Assembly (NCBI GenBank): GCA_019353055.1
Contig: JABAHL010000017.1
Location: 1 to 59,151 of the forward strand
Reading direction: 5' to 3'
DNA: 59,151 bases
DNA from: Faucicola osloensis_C
GTDB taxonomy: Bacteria; Pseudomonadota; Gammaproteobacteria; Pseudomonadales; Moraxellaceae
This document shows, in pieces, positions 24,340 to 32,267 of this stretch. The position numbers were made by a program, and so were the translations under genes. The stretch's first letter is position 1. Each line of letters begins with the position of its first letter. The notes beneath the pieces were generated by a model. It saw nothing but the letters and a program-made list of their open reading frames with translations, was not told the DNA's origin and made no database searches.

Positions 24340-25180
24340 AGTTTGTAATTAAGACCTCATCAACATTGCCGCGTCCAGCAGCATTTGAATTAACCGCCCT
24401 TGTAGCCTGAACTACAGTAATATTATAGTCTTGATATTGTTCTTTAATAAAATTTGTGCAAGAATTTGATAATAGAAATTTAATACCTTTACTAGTCAAC
24501 TCATCACATGCTTCGCGAAGTCTAATTTGATCAGACTCATCCCAACCACCTTGAATATAGCCAGTGAAATTGGCACTTTCAGTTAAAGGATGGTAAGGCG
24601 GATCAAAGTATACAAAACTATTTTTCGGCAAATCTTCCAATACGAGACTATAGTCGCCACTATTTAAACTGATGTTATTGCTATTTAAATATGTACTAAC
24701 AGCTCTCAAGGTAGGCTCATTTACAATATTTGGGTTTTTATAGCGACCGAACGGTGTGTTAAACTCACCTGAGTTATTCACCCGATATAAACCGTTATAA
24801 CAAGTCTTATTTAAATAAATAATTCTCGATGCCCGTTGCACATCACTAATATTTGTAAATGAGTCATTTCTGTCTAAAGCTCTAATATGATAGTAATAAT
24901 CTTCATCATTCTTATGCTGAGCTAAATCATTGATAAGTGCTTCAACATCGTTCTTGATAACCTTATAAACATTGATTAACTCAGTGTTAAAATCATTAAC
25001 GATAGCTTTTTGCGGTTGCAAATGAAATAGAATGGCTCCGCCACCAATGAAGGGCTCTACATAATTCATTTTATTAATGGCGGATGGTAGAACTTGTACA
25101 ATTTCAGGTATAAGCTGTCGTTTTCCTCCTACCCATTTTAAGAAAGGAGCAACAAGTTTATTCTTACGGTATCTTGACAC
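24320..25180 (-). CDS. Dam/DpnM-like adenine DNA methyltransferase
   Basis: This 286-residue D12-class (alpha) N6-adenine methyltransferase has KWVGGKRQLIPEI at the start, the SAM motif EPFIGGGAI (about residue 43) and the catalytic DPPYHP (about 194). Family members often modify GATC, but the specificity here is unproven. It protects DNA from the endonuclease encoded immediately downstream (overlapping genes, methylase first). Confidence 0.9.
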   Translation of the reverse strand: MSRYRKNKLVAPFLKWVGGKRQLIPEIVQVLPSAINKMNYVEPFIGGGAILFHLQPQKAIVNDFNTELINVYKVIKNDVEALINDLAQHKNDEDYYYHIRALDRNDSFTNISDVQRASRIIYLNKTCYNGLYRVNNSGEFNTPFGRYKNPNIVNEPTLRAVSTYLNSNNISLNSGDYSLVLEDLPKNSFVYFDPPYHPLTESANFTGYIQGGWDESDQIRLREACDELTSKGIKFLLSNSCTNFIKEQYQDYNITVVQATRAVNSNAAGRGNVDEVLITNYGKSKK

Positions 25181-25310
25181 GTCTAATGTTTAACCTTTAG
25201 GCAATTTACAACACTAAATTATACCATTTTAATGCTATATTCATAAAGCTTAATGCAAAACAGACGCCTTTGTTTTAGAAGCTATGAGTATTGATCAAAA
25301 TCTGTTTCAA

Positions 25311-25406
25311 TCAATAAATCAACCACACCGATAGAATGGTTACTATACCTCCTATGATCGACAAAACTGTTACCAATGCTGCATAGGCATATCTATTTTT
25401 CATCAT
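25311..25406 (-). CDS. 31-aa membrane peptide candidate
   Basis: This short frame encodes MMKNRYAYAALVTVL followed by a Gly-Gly-containing hydrophobic stretch and VWLIY: one membrane helix with a basic cytoplasmic start. A CTGGAAT-type site precedes the ATG. It lies alone in the gap between the 99-aa gene and the methyltransferase. I do not recognise it; without homologues it remains a candidate. Confidence 0.4.
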   Translation of the reverse strand: MMKNRYAYAALVTVLSIIGGIVTILSVWLIY

Positions 25407-25450
25407 TAAATTCCAGATTAACGTTTAGTTTATGGAATGAATGCGATATC

Positions 25451-25750
25451 TTACTCAGTCACTGGCTCGCCATCAATTATCAATGGTCTATCGCCAATTA
25501 ACAAATAATCCTCACTAGAATTTTGTGAAGAAACACGAATATGATTATCGCCTTTATAGATAGATAAGCTAACCTTTAGATCCATTTCTTGCAATAAGTC
25601 TTTCAAAATAACTTCAAGCTCAGCCAGTGAAAAACAAGTTAAGTCTATGTTCAATCGATTGGCTAACTTTCCTTGCATTGTTCTATAGTAGACAAAATTA
25701 CCTTTCTTGATTCTGACTGTGCTTATCTGATCGGATGGCTTATTAAACAT
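25451..25750 (-). CDS. Hypothetical 99-aa protein downstream of the recombinase
   Basis: I do not recognise this protein. The ATG at 25750 (MFNKPSDQ) is chosen for its AAGGAATTG site; the frame extends to 25816 over the recombinase end. The product looks like a compact alpha/beta domain (VRIKKGNFVYYR, then AELEVILKDLLQEM). It follows the recombinase gene by 16 bp and is probably cotranscribed. Confidence 0.5.
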   Translation of the reverse strand: MFNKPSDQISTVRIKKGNFVYYRTMQGKLANRLNIDLTCFSLAELEVILKDLLQEMDLKVSLSIYKGDNHIRVSSQNSSEDYLLIGDRPLIIDGEPVTE

Positions 25751-25766
25751 CTCAATTCCTTCTTGA

Positions 25767-26321
25767 TTAAAGTTTACTTGCTGGTAAATATTTATAGAGA
25801 GTTGGCTTTGGCACATTGATATTTTCAGCTACTTCATCATAGCTTAAACCTGATTCTAACAATTGTCGAGCAATCTTAACTTTAGCTTCAGTCATAGATT
25901 TAGGCCGTCCACCAAGACGACCACGTTTGCGAGCTGATTCAAGTCCTGCGATAACACGTTCTTGTATAAGCTCACGCTCCATTTGAGCAATAGCACCAAG
26001 AATTGTAAAATACATACGGCCGGTGGGCGTAGTAGTATCAATATTTTCTGTTAGACTAAGTAAATTGACACTTTTTTCATTTAAAGTAGCAGAAATTTTA
26101 AGTAACTCTGCTGTGCTTCGACATAATCTGTCTAACTTCCATACTACTAACGTATCACCTGAGCGAACATACTCAAGTGCTTGCTCTAAGCCGTCACGCT
26201 TTGCCCTCATGCTACTTATCTTATCAGTAAAATTTTTTTCACAACCAGCTTTATTGAGAGCATCAAGCTGGAGCTCTAAGTTTTGGTCTTTAGTTGATAC
26301 CCGAGCGTAACCTATTTTCAT
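25767..26321 (-). CDS. Serine recombinase (resolvase/invertase family)
   Basis: This 184-residue resolvase has the catalytic Ser in YARVSTKDQ (residue 9), conserved Arg residues in VWKLDRLCRS, and a C-terminal helix-turn-helix (LSYDEVAENINVPKPTLYKYL). It is of the Tn3/Hin-type size. It may resolve plasmid multimers, or be the remains of an unrelated transposon; no matching inverted repeats or invertible segment were seen beside it. Confidence 0.9.
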   Translation of the reverse strand: MKIGYARVSTKDQNLELQLDALNKAGCEKNFTDKISSMRAKRDGLEQALEYVRSGDTLVVWKLDRLCRSTAELLKISATLNEKSVNLLSLTENIDTTTPTGRMYFTILGAIAQMERELIQERVIAGLESARKRGRLGGRPKSMTEAKVKIARQLLESGLSYDEVAENINVPKPTLYKYLPASKL

Positions 26322-26331
26322 AATTAATTTA

Positions 26332-27231
26332 CTATTTTTTCATAACCATCGAGTAAAATAATTTTTTATCGAAATCGAGGCATTCTGAATTTAGGTTTTC
26401 TTTATTCCCACCATCGCTTCTCTTAACCATTCTAACCCCTTGGTCTTGAACAGACTCTGAATCAAAATATTCTAAAGTATCAGAGTTATATATTTTAAAG
26501 TCTGTACCCTGACTAAGTTCTTTTGCACTGTGCATAGAATTAAAGAACTCTTCCAGTTCTGGTTGAGCAATCGTTCTATCAATAAAATTTAGTATTCCCT
26601 TGTCATCTAGTAGAACTTGTGCTTGAAGATAAATCTTTCTTTGTAAATACTTTCTCGCTTCTGTTGAATCTCTAATAATATCTAAATTAAAAATAATATT
26701 ATTACCTCTATAATTATGTGTTCCTAAAAGCCAACAAGCGATTGCGTCAAACTTAAGCTGTTCACTGTTTTTTTGAAGATAATTAAAAAGTTTTTCATCA
26801 TTTAACAAATCCCCTTGGATGAGCACTACGTCATAATCACAAAGTGAAAATGATGAACTTATATCATCATATTTTAATCTATATCTTTCATTACCTAATG
26901 GCTCTATCATTTCTCGTAAAAATTTTTTAACGTTATAGCCTTTAGATGTCAAAAGGCTTTCAGTGTTTTTAAGACATTCCAAATTTTCTTCAACTGCAAT
27001 TACGAACTTATTATTCTCAAGAAGGCTAAGTGTTGAACAACCACTACCACAACCAATTTCTAGGACATTTTTAGAATTACCTAATTGTTGGCACATCCAG
27101 TCGTAATAACCACGTTCATAATAATGCTGCGAGGTTATCTGCCATTGACTAGCATATTTCGACCGTTCTTTGACAAGTTTTGCTTTGATATTTTGTTTCT
27201 CTAGTGACCTATTTAATAATGGATTAAGCAT
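26332..27231 (-). CDS. Class I SAM-dependent methyltransferase
   Basis: This 299-residue protein has a clear SAM-binding motif VLEIGCGSGCST (about residue 58) and the follow-up acidic residue in VIAVEENL. It lacks the DPPY-type motif of DNA adenine methylases, so a protein or small-molecule substrate is more likely. It ends 11 bp before the serine recombinase in the same direction. Its target is unknown. Confidence 0.7.
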   Translation of the reverse strand: MLNPLLNRSLEKQNIKAKLVKERSKYASQWQITSQHYYERGYYDWMCQQLGNSKNVLEIGCGSGCSTLSLLENNKFVIAVEENLECLKNTESLLTSKGYNVKKFLREMIEPLGNERYRLKYDDISSSFSLCDYDVVLIQGDLLNDEKLFNYLQKNSEQLKFDAIACWLLGTHNYRGNNIIFNLDIIRDSTEARKYLQRKIYLQAQVLLDDKGILNFIDRTIAQPELEEFFNSMHSAKELSQGTDFKIYNSDTLEYFDSESVQDQGVRMVKRSDGGNKENLNSECLDFDKKLFYSMVMKK

Positions 27232-27413
27232 TAAAACCTCGTTAATGATTAGAACAAATTATTATTTTTTATTAGAAGCTTATAAAGATAGCTTCTATCC
27301 ATTTAAGTTCAGACTTTGTATTTCCTTATTGTCTTTACCGAATAGAAATACCAATGACCTTTATTACTACCAGACAACTAATAACTTATATTGTAGTTGA
27401 AACATATAGGTAT

Positions 27414-27541
27414 TATCAAAACCTATATTAATATATTTTTGATAAAATTTTTGATAAGGGTTTTTGATAGAAAATTTAACCTAAACTAAGCCTTTTTGAA
27501 GCTTTCATAATATTTTATCAAAAACAAATGTTTTTGATAAA
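27414..27541. repeat. Cluster of TTTTTGATA elements, including a perfect 12-bp inverted repeat
   Basis: In the gene-free stretch 27232-27592 the motif TTTTTGATA occurs at 27436, 27448 and 27461 (12-13 bp apart), inverted at 27414-27421, and as a perfect inverted repeat TTTATCAAAAAC/GTTTTTGATAAA (27514-27525 and 27530-27541). This could be a binding array for the neighbouring ribbon-helix-helix protein, an iteron-like site for the second Rep, or a partition site. The far hairpin with its T run could also act as a terminator. Confidence 0.55.
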
Positions 27542-27592
27542 TTTTTCTCCAAAAAGCTGACGTAGAATTGGCTAATTTGAGAGCTGATGAAT

Positions 27593-27832
27593 TTAAACAT
27601 TTTTTAAATCTTTAAAGTTAAGCCCTAGTTGGTAGTGTTTCAGATCTGCAATAGCTTCTGCCAACGTATCAAATTCAAAACTTTCAACATACGCTTTGCC
27701 ATAATCTTGAGCCTCAATCTTAGAATTGAAGATATCAGCAACGAAGCATTTAAGATCTTCATCATAAGCTACATAGAACTTGACTGAATTATCTAGGCTA
27801 TAACCCTGATATTCATTCACATTATTAGTCAT
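27593..27832 (-). CDS. Hypothetical 79-aa protein paired with the RHH gene
   Basis: I do not recognise this protein. It looks like a small beta-rich domain (YSLDNSVKFYVAYDEDLK, CFVADIFNSKIEAQDYG) ending in a helix. Its ATG overlaps the stop of the ribbon-helix-helix gene as ATGA, so the two are coupled. The pair could be a toxin-antitoxin module or relaxosome accessories; nothing in the sequence decides between these. Confidence 0.6.
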   Translation of the reverse strand: MTNNVNEYQGYSLDNSVKFYVAYDEDLKCFVADIFNSKIEAQDYGKAYVESFEFDTLAEAIADLKHYQLGLNFKDLKNV

Positions 27833-28002
27833 TTAAATAAATCTCCCTGACCATTTTTCTTAACGTAACTTAATACCCAGTCGCGTACAAGTTGGGATTG
27901 ATTGCGATTATTTTCCTTAGAAATTTTCTTAAATTGTTCAGCTAAATTACTATCCATTCTAACGGTTAAAACGGTTTGTTTCGGTTGATTACCACCAGTC
28001 AT
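27829..28002 (-). CDS. 57-aa ribbon-helix-helix DNA-binding protein
   Basis: This short protein has a basic start (MTGGNQPKQT), the RHH strand QTVLTVRMDSN and helices LAEQFKKISKENN and QSQLVRDWVLSYV, a textbook Arc/MetJ-type fold. It is divergent from the relaxase gene, and a perfect 13-bp inverted repeat lies between them. It is either a relaxosome accessory protein or the antitoxin/autoregulator of the coupled downstream gene. Confidence 0.75.
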   Translation of the reverse strand: MTGGNQPKQTVLTVRMDSNLAEQFKKISKENNRNQSQLVRDWVLSYVKKNGQGDLFK

Positions 28003-28043
28003 ATTGTTCCCTCAGTTATTTTTTTAAACTCTAGACACTATAT

Positions 28044-28075
28044 TTGAAGCTTATTATACTTCTAATAAGCTTCAA
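28044..28075. other. Perfect 13-bp inverted repeat, candidate oriT arm or operator
   Basis: The arms TTGAAGCTTATTA and TAATAAGCTTCAA are separated by a 6-base loop (TACTTC). The repeat sits between the divergent RHH and relaxase genes, where oriT of a mobilisation module and the RHH operator are expected. No nic consensus was recognised. Confidence 0.55.
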
Positions 28076-28154
28076 TTTGAAGTATTTTGTTTAAATCTGC
28101 TACTGATTGCGCTATGATATAATCCATATTTAAAAATAATAAGTCCCGATAGTT

Positions 28155-29054
28155 ATGCCTAAAATTTTTGACGATCCTGATACTTGGTTTAATGGTACGA
28201 CTCGACGTACAAAGAAATCGAAAGGAGCAGCTGGTGGCTCTACTGGTGGTTCTTTTCGTCCAATCAATCATAAAGCTCGAGCGTCTAATGTCATTAAAGG
28301 TGTTCAATCTGCTAATCCTAAAGGTACGTATATTCCTCAGGCTGTGGTAAAGATTAGTGGTTCATCTAAAGGAATGGATAAAGCGCAAGCCCACGCTAAT
28401 TACATTGGACGTAAGGGTGAAGTAGAAATTGAGGATGAAGAAGGTAATAGCTATGAAGGTGAGGAGCAAAAGCAACTTTTAAAATCATGGGAAGCAATGG
28501 GTATTCATCCAGAAGATAAGACTGGTACGCGCAAAGAAGCTCTTCATCTGGTATTCTCTATGCCCAAGGGTACAAATCCTGATGGCTTGAAATCTGCTGT
28601 TAGAAACTTAGTACAAGAAGAATTTGCTGGTCATAAGTATTTTATGGCTCAACATTTAGACACAGATAGTCCACATTGTCATGTTTTACTATGTATGACA
28701 GATGATAGAGGCGCAAGGCTTAATCCAAGAAAAGCCGATTTACATAATTATCGTGTTGCTTTTGTAAATAAACTAGCAGAGCAGGGTATTAATGCAACGG
28801 CCAGTCGTCGCATTCATCGCTTTAAATATGTTGATAGTAAAAAACAATATTCAATTCATAAAGATCAGCGTCTTAACAAAGTTGCAGTCAGTAAAAAGCC
28901 CACTATTGCACAACAAAAAAACATCGAAAGAGCTCATGCTGTTGTGTTGAGTAGTTACAAGGAATTTGAAAAAACACTGCCGCCAGGGGAGCTCAAAGCG
29001 GCAGTGAAAACAATGCTAAAAAACAAGGAAAAGTCAAAAGCCGTAGAAAGATGA
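28155..29054 (+). CDS. MOBP-like relaxase (Rlx domain, short)
   Basis: This 299-residue protein contains the relaxase three-His motif in HLDTDSPHCHVLL (about residues 172-184), preceded by EALHLVFSMPKG, which marks it as a conjugative relaxase of MOBP type. A catalytic Tyr is likely in YIGRKGEV (about residue 83) or nearby and should be checked. No helicase or primase domain is fused, unlike large TraI proteins. It is the only relaxase seen and must serve the VirD4/VirB system, though it lies 18 kb from the traKLM/mobC block. Confidence 0.82.
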   Translation: MPKIFDDPDTWFNGTTRRTKKSKGAAGGSTGGSFRPINHKARASNVIKGVQSANPKGTYIPQAVVKISGSSKGMDKAQAHANYIGRKGEVEIEDEEGNSYEGEEQKQLLKSWEAMGIHPEDKTGTRKEALHLVFSMPKGTNPDGLKSAVRNLVQEEFAGHKYFMAQHLDTDSPHCHVLLCMTDDRGARLNPRKADLHNYRVAFVNKLAEQGINATASRRIHRFKYVDSKKQYSIHKDQRLNKVAVSKKPTIAQQKNIERAHAVVLSSYKEFEKTLPPGELKAAVKTMLKNKEKSKAVER

Positions 29055-29116
29055 CTGATTGTGGTAGTATAGATATGAAGCATTGCTGTAGATATTGCAT
29101 TAAAATGATGAAAACA

Positions 29117-30022
29117 TCAAGATTGAAGGTTATTGTGATATCTTGTGAGTATAGCCCGTTCAGAAGCTTGAAATTCAGATTTTAACCATTCTTTAAAAAT
29201 AAGTTTTCGTGTATCTTCTTCAAACGTATATCTTGATAATAAATAATAAGACGAGCCATCAGCCTTCGGGTCAGATGAATAATGAAGTAAGCCACTATTG
29301 ATTTCTTTTTCCACCATATAGATTGAAACAATGGAAGTTCCTAGGTTTGCCAAAGAGGCTTCAATGCATAAATAAAAATGTTCAAGTATATTTTTTTCAT
29401 AGGCTAATAATTGATTATCTACCAACTTTTTGCCTTTTAAGTCTTTATATAAATTGGGACGAGAAGATGTCAGTATTAACTTCTTATTGTTTTGCATCTT
29501 ATCATCTACCTTACTAACGGCTGCAATATACTCATCAACCAATTTTTCTGAATAAATATGTTCCCCCCAATCAAAATCATTTCGACGAATCGCCAAATCT
29601 ACTTTTTTCTCCTCAAAATCTATTTTCCCCCCACCAGTTAGTAAAATGATCTCAAAATCTTTGTGTTGCTGATTAAACTCAACTAATCTTGGAATAAGCC
29701 ATTTCATTGAAATAGTTGGTTCACAGGATAGCACCAATTGGCGATTTTGATTATCAGCATTCTTTAAGTGGTTCAAGCAGTCATCTAATTGAGTAAAGAT
29801 TTTTTCACAACATTCAAACAGCTTCTCTCCTTGCTGAGTTAGTAACAATTTTCGACCTACTTTAATAAATAACGAAACACTCATCGTAAATTCTAGATTT
29901 TTAATTTGTTTACTAACCGCGCTTTGGGTTACATATAATTTATTGGCTGCGACTGTAACACTACCATAAAGTGCACAAAAATAAAAAAACTTTAAAGAAT
30001 TTAAAGGGATACGCTCAATCAT
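29117..30022 (-). CDS. LysR-family regulator
   Basis: This 301-residue protein has the N-terminal LysR winged helix (SVTVAANKLYVTQSAVSKQIKN) and the periplasmic-binding-type effector domain from about residue 90. It is divergent from the dioxygenase-exporter-phosphatase genes, so it very probably controls them in response to a substrate or product of that pathway. The 97-bp gap would hold the shared operator. Confidence 0.9.
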   Translation of the reverse strand: MIERIPLNSLKFFYFCALYGSVTVAANKLYVTQSAVSKQIKNLEFTMSVSLFIKVGRKLLLTQQGEKLFECCEKIFTQLDDCLNHLKNADNQNRQLVLSCEPTISMKWLIPRLVEFNQQHKDFEIILLTGGGKIDFEEKKVDLAIRRNDFDWGEHIYSEKLVDEYIAAVSKVDDKMQNNKKLILTSSRPNLYKDLKGKKLVDNQLLAYEKNILEHFYLCIEASLANLGTSIVSIYMVEKEINSGLLHYSSDPKADGSSYYLLSRYTFEEDTRKLIFKEWLKSEFQASERAILTRYHNNLQS

Positions 30023-30119
30023 TCCAAATACTCATGTAATTTTATGAAAAAAAATCGATTTTAGTTTAATTGGGCAAATGGAAAAATACAATCATCTTAT
30101 AAACCAGAAGGTGATAATA

Positions 30120-30890
30120 ATGAAAAATCTATTAAATACAAAATACTATGAAAATATATCCTCAACGTATCCATTATCTTGTCAATTTCATGAAGATTTA
30201 AAGCAAAATGGTTTTGTGTTTATTAGTAGTAATAATTTCCAAAAACTATTTTGTGAAAAAAAAGCTCTGAACCATTCTAATATTGCTTCCTTTTGTGAAA
30301 GTTGGAATAACTTAGACACTGATAACTTTATGTCTGATAACGGCACCTATCGTAAAAGAAAACATGCGACTTTTAATATTAAAGACCGTATTTGTAATAA
30401 AAATGACTATATTCCACATTATCAAACTGTTGATTACAACATTTTGAATGGTGGTATAGAAAGATACTTTACTGAAATTGATGAAATAATTGATAACCCA
30501 ATATTTAAAGAGTTATTGTCATTTGCCTATAACATTTTTGACAGAACCAATAGTCGGAATTGGTTTGTTGAAGCCCACCAATTCCGAATTGAATCGAATA
30601 ATAATATGGCAGGTAAACCAACACCTGAAGGAATCCATAGAGATGGTGTCGATTTCGTTTTAATGGCATTGGTTAAACGTCAAAACATGATCGGTGGAGT
30701 CACAACAATTTATGATTTACAGAAAAATCAATTAAGTAGCTTCGAGCTTGATCAGTTTTTAGATGTTGCTCTCGTTAACGATCATCAAGTCTTTCACGGT
30801 GTATCGGAAATTATACCGTTTGATAGCAATAATGAATCACTGTCGTTTAGAGACGTTTTAGTAATTACCTTTAAAGAGATTAAACAATGA
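30120..30890 (+). CDS. 2-oxoglutarate/Fe(II) dioxygenase, amino-acid hydroxylase-like
   Basis: This 256-residue protein resembles the PF10014-type 2OG-Fe dioxygenases that include free L-isoleucine 4-hydroxylase. The iron ligands are visible as His and Asp in GIHRDGVDF and a distal His in HQVFHGVS. The start at 30120 has AGAAGG eight bases upstream; the frame opens at 30078. It overlaps the exporter gene by ATGA. The likely reaction is hydroxylation of a free amino acid; the substrate is unknown. Confidence 0.78.
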   Translation: MKNLLNTKYYENISSTYPLSCQFHEDLKQNGFVFISSNNFQKLFCEKKALNHSNIASFCESWNNLDTDNFMSDNGTYRKRKHATFNIKDRICNKNDYIPHYQTVDYNILNGGIERYFTEIDEIIDNPIFKELLSFAYNIFDRTNSRNWFVEAHQFRIESNNNMAGKPTPEGIHRDGVDFVLMALVKRQNMIGGVTTIYDLQKNQLSSFELDQFLDVALVNDHQVFHGVSEIIPFDSNNESLSFRDVLVITFKEIKQ

Positions 30891-31492
30891 ATGAGTTTTT
30901 AGCGGTGGCACTGATTACAGTTTTGGCAGTAATAAGTCCTGGCGCAGATTTTGCCATCGTCACGAAAAATAGTTATTTATATGGAAGAGCAATAGGCATC
31001 ATGACATCTATAGGTATTGCCCTTGGTGTACTAGTGCATGTTGCTTATACTTTAATTGCTGTCGCTATTGTGATGAAGTATGCTCCAAATTTTTTAACAT
31101 TTATTAAATATATCGGTGCGGCTTATTTAATTTATATAGGGTATAAGACCTTTGTGCAATTACCTATACAAGATGTGAGTTCTACTTCGAAGATCAGTCA
31201 GCTGCAAGCCCTCAAATATGGATTTTTTACTAACGCCCTTAACCCTAAAACCACTCTTTTTGTAATTAGTACATATACACAGATCGTCAGCAACACTACG
31301 CCAAAATATGTTTTAGTTGGGTATGGCTTATTTATGTCGTTATCACATTTAATATGGTTTGCCTTAGTTGCTATACTTTTTTCACAACAGAGATTAAGAG
31401 CAAAAATGCTTAATCACCAAGTAACTATTAACCGGGTAATTGGTTGTATCCTGGCACTACTCGGATTGTTTTTACTCATTTCAAATATTTAG
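30887..31492 (+). CDS. LysE/RhtB-family amino acid exporter
   Basis: This 201-residue inner-membrane protein has about six hydrophobic segments and the RhtB signature near the start (SPGADFAIVTKNS). Such transporters export amino acids and derivatives. It is translationally coupled to the dioxygenase (ATGA overlap), suggesting that it exports the hydroxylated product. Confidence 0.9.
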   Translation: MNEFLAVALITVLAVISPGADFAIVTKNSYLYGRAIGIMTSIGIALGVLVHVAYTLIAVAIVMKYAPNFLTFIKYIGAAYLIYIGYKTFVQLPIQDVSSTSKISQLQALKYGFFTNALNPKTTLFVISTYTQIVSNTTPKYVLVGYGLFMSLSHLIWFALVAILFSQQRLRAKMLNHQVTINRVIGCILALLGLFLLISNI

Positions 31493-31504
31493 TAAGGATA
31501 AGAA

Positions 31505-32107
31505 ATGAACAACGTTGCTTTTATAGACATGGAAGGTGTATTAATTCCTGAAATTTGGCCATATTTGGGCGATACTCTTAATATTAAAGAGTTAAGTCTA
31601 ACTACTCGAGATGAACCTGACTATCTATTACTAATGAAGAATCGTATTGAATGTCTTAAAAAAAATCAAATAAATTTTAGAAGAGTGGAAGAACTGGTAA
31701 ATCAACTTAATCCTTTGCCGAATGCAAATGCGTTTCTGCAATCCCTAAAAAATAAATCTTATGAAATCTATATTGTTTCTGATTGCTTTTATCAGTTACT
31801 TGATGGTTTTTTCAGTAAACTAGCCATTGCTAAATCGTCTGCTCACTGTCACAACCTCATTGTTGATGATGAAGGCTTTATTAGTTTAATTAGCTATTCT
31901 CGGACACGTGGTAAACATGAAGTTGTTGAGAGACATAATGATGGATTTAATATGAGCATAGCAGTGGGTGATGCTTTTAATGACTTTTCAATGCTACAAG
32001 CAGTCGACAAAGGATTCCTATTTTCACCATCTGATACTGTTAAGCAGCAAACCCCGAATAACATACAAATTGTGTATGATTATGATGAGATTATACTCTC
32101 AGTATAG
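31505..32107 (+). CDS. ThrH-like HAD phosphatase/phosphotransferase
   Basis: This 200-residue HAD protein is close in pattern to ThrH (phosphoserine phosphatase/homoserine phosphotransferase): DMEGVLIPEIW holds a nucleophile-type Asp, TTRDEPDYLLLMKNRI follows as in ThrH, and GDAFNDFSML carries the metal-binding Asp pair. It sits 12 bp after the exporter and completes the cassette. It may dephosphorylate or phosphorylate the hydroxylated amino acid, giving a modified or protected export product. Confidence 0.82.
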   Translation: MNNVAFIDMEGVLIPEIWPYLGDTLNIKELSLTTRDEPDYLLLMKNRIECLKKNQINFRRVEELVNQLNPLPNANAFLQSLKNKSYEIYIVSDCFYQLLDGFFSKLAIAKSSAHCHNLIVDDEGFISLISYSRTRGKHEVVERHNDGFNMSIAVGDAFNDFSMLQAVDKGFLFSPSDTVKQQTPNNIQIVYDYDEIILSV

Positions 32108-32267
32108 CCAATTGTTAACTTTAAACTGAATTAACAAAGAAAAAGAAGGAGAATTGCACGTTAAGGAATTTTGTTATCATTATCAACAATTAACTTACCT
32201 TATTCTGCTTAATTCTCCATATGTAATTCTTATTAAGAGAAGTTGTTTCACAAACAATTATAAAGCC

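Noticed and set aside
25767..26321. Serine recombinase as the resolvase of the mercury transposon
   Set aside because: It lies outside the transposon's inverted repeats, and the transposon has its own TnpI and core site.
28062..28307. Minus-strand frame across the relaxase start
   Set aside because: It overlaps the inverted repeat and the real relaxase and has no ribosome site or family resemblance.
32108..32267. GGAGAATT/AATTCTCC inverted repeat between thrH-like and the 1593-aa gene
   Set aside because: The arms are short and widely spaced with no T run; not convincing as a terminator or site.
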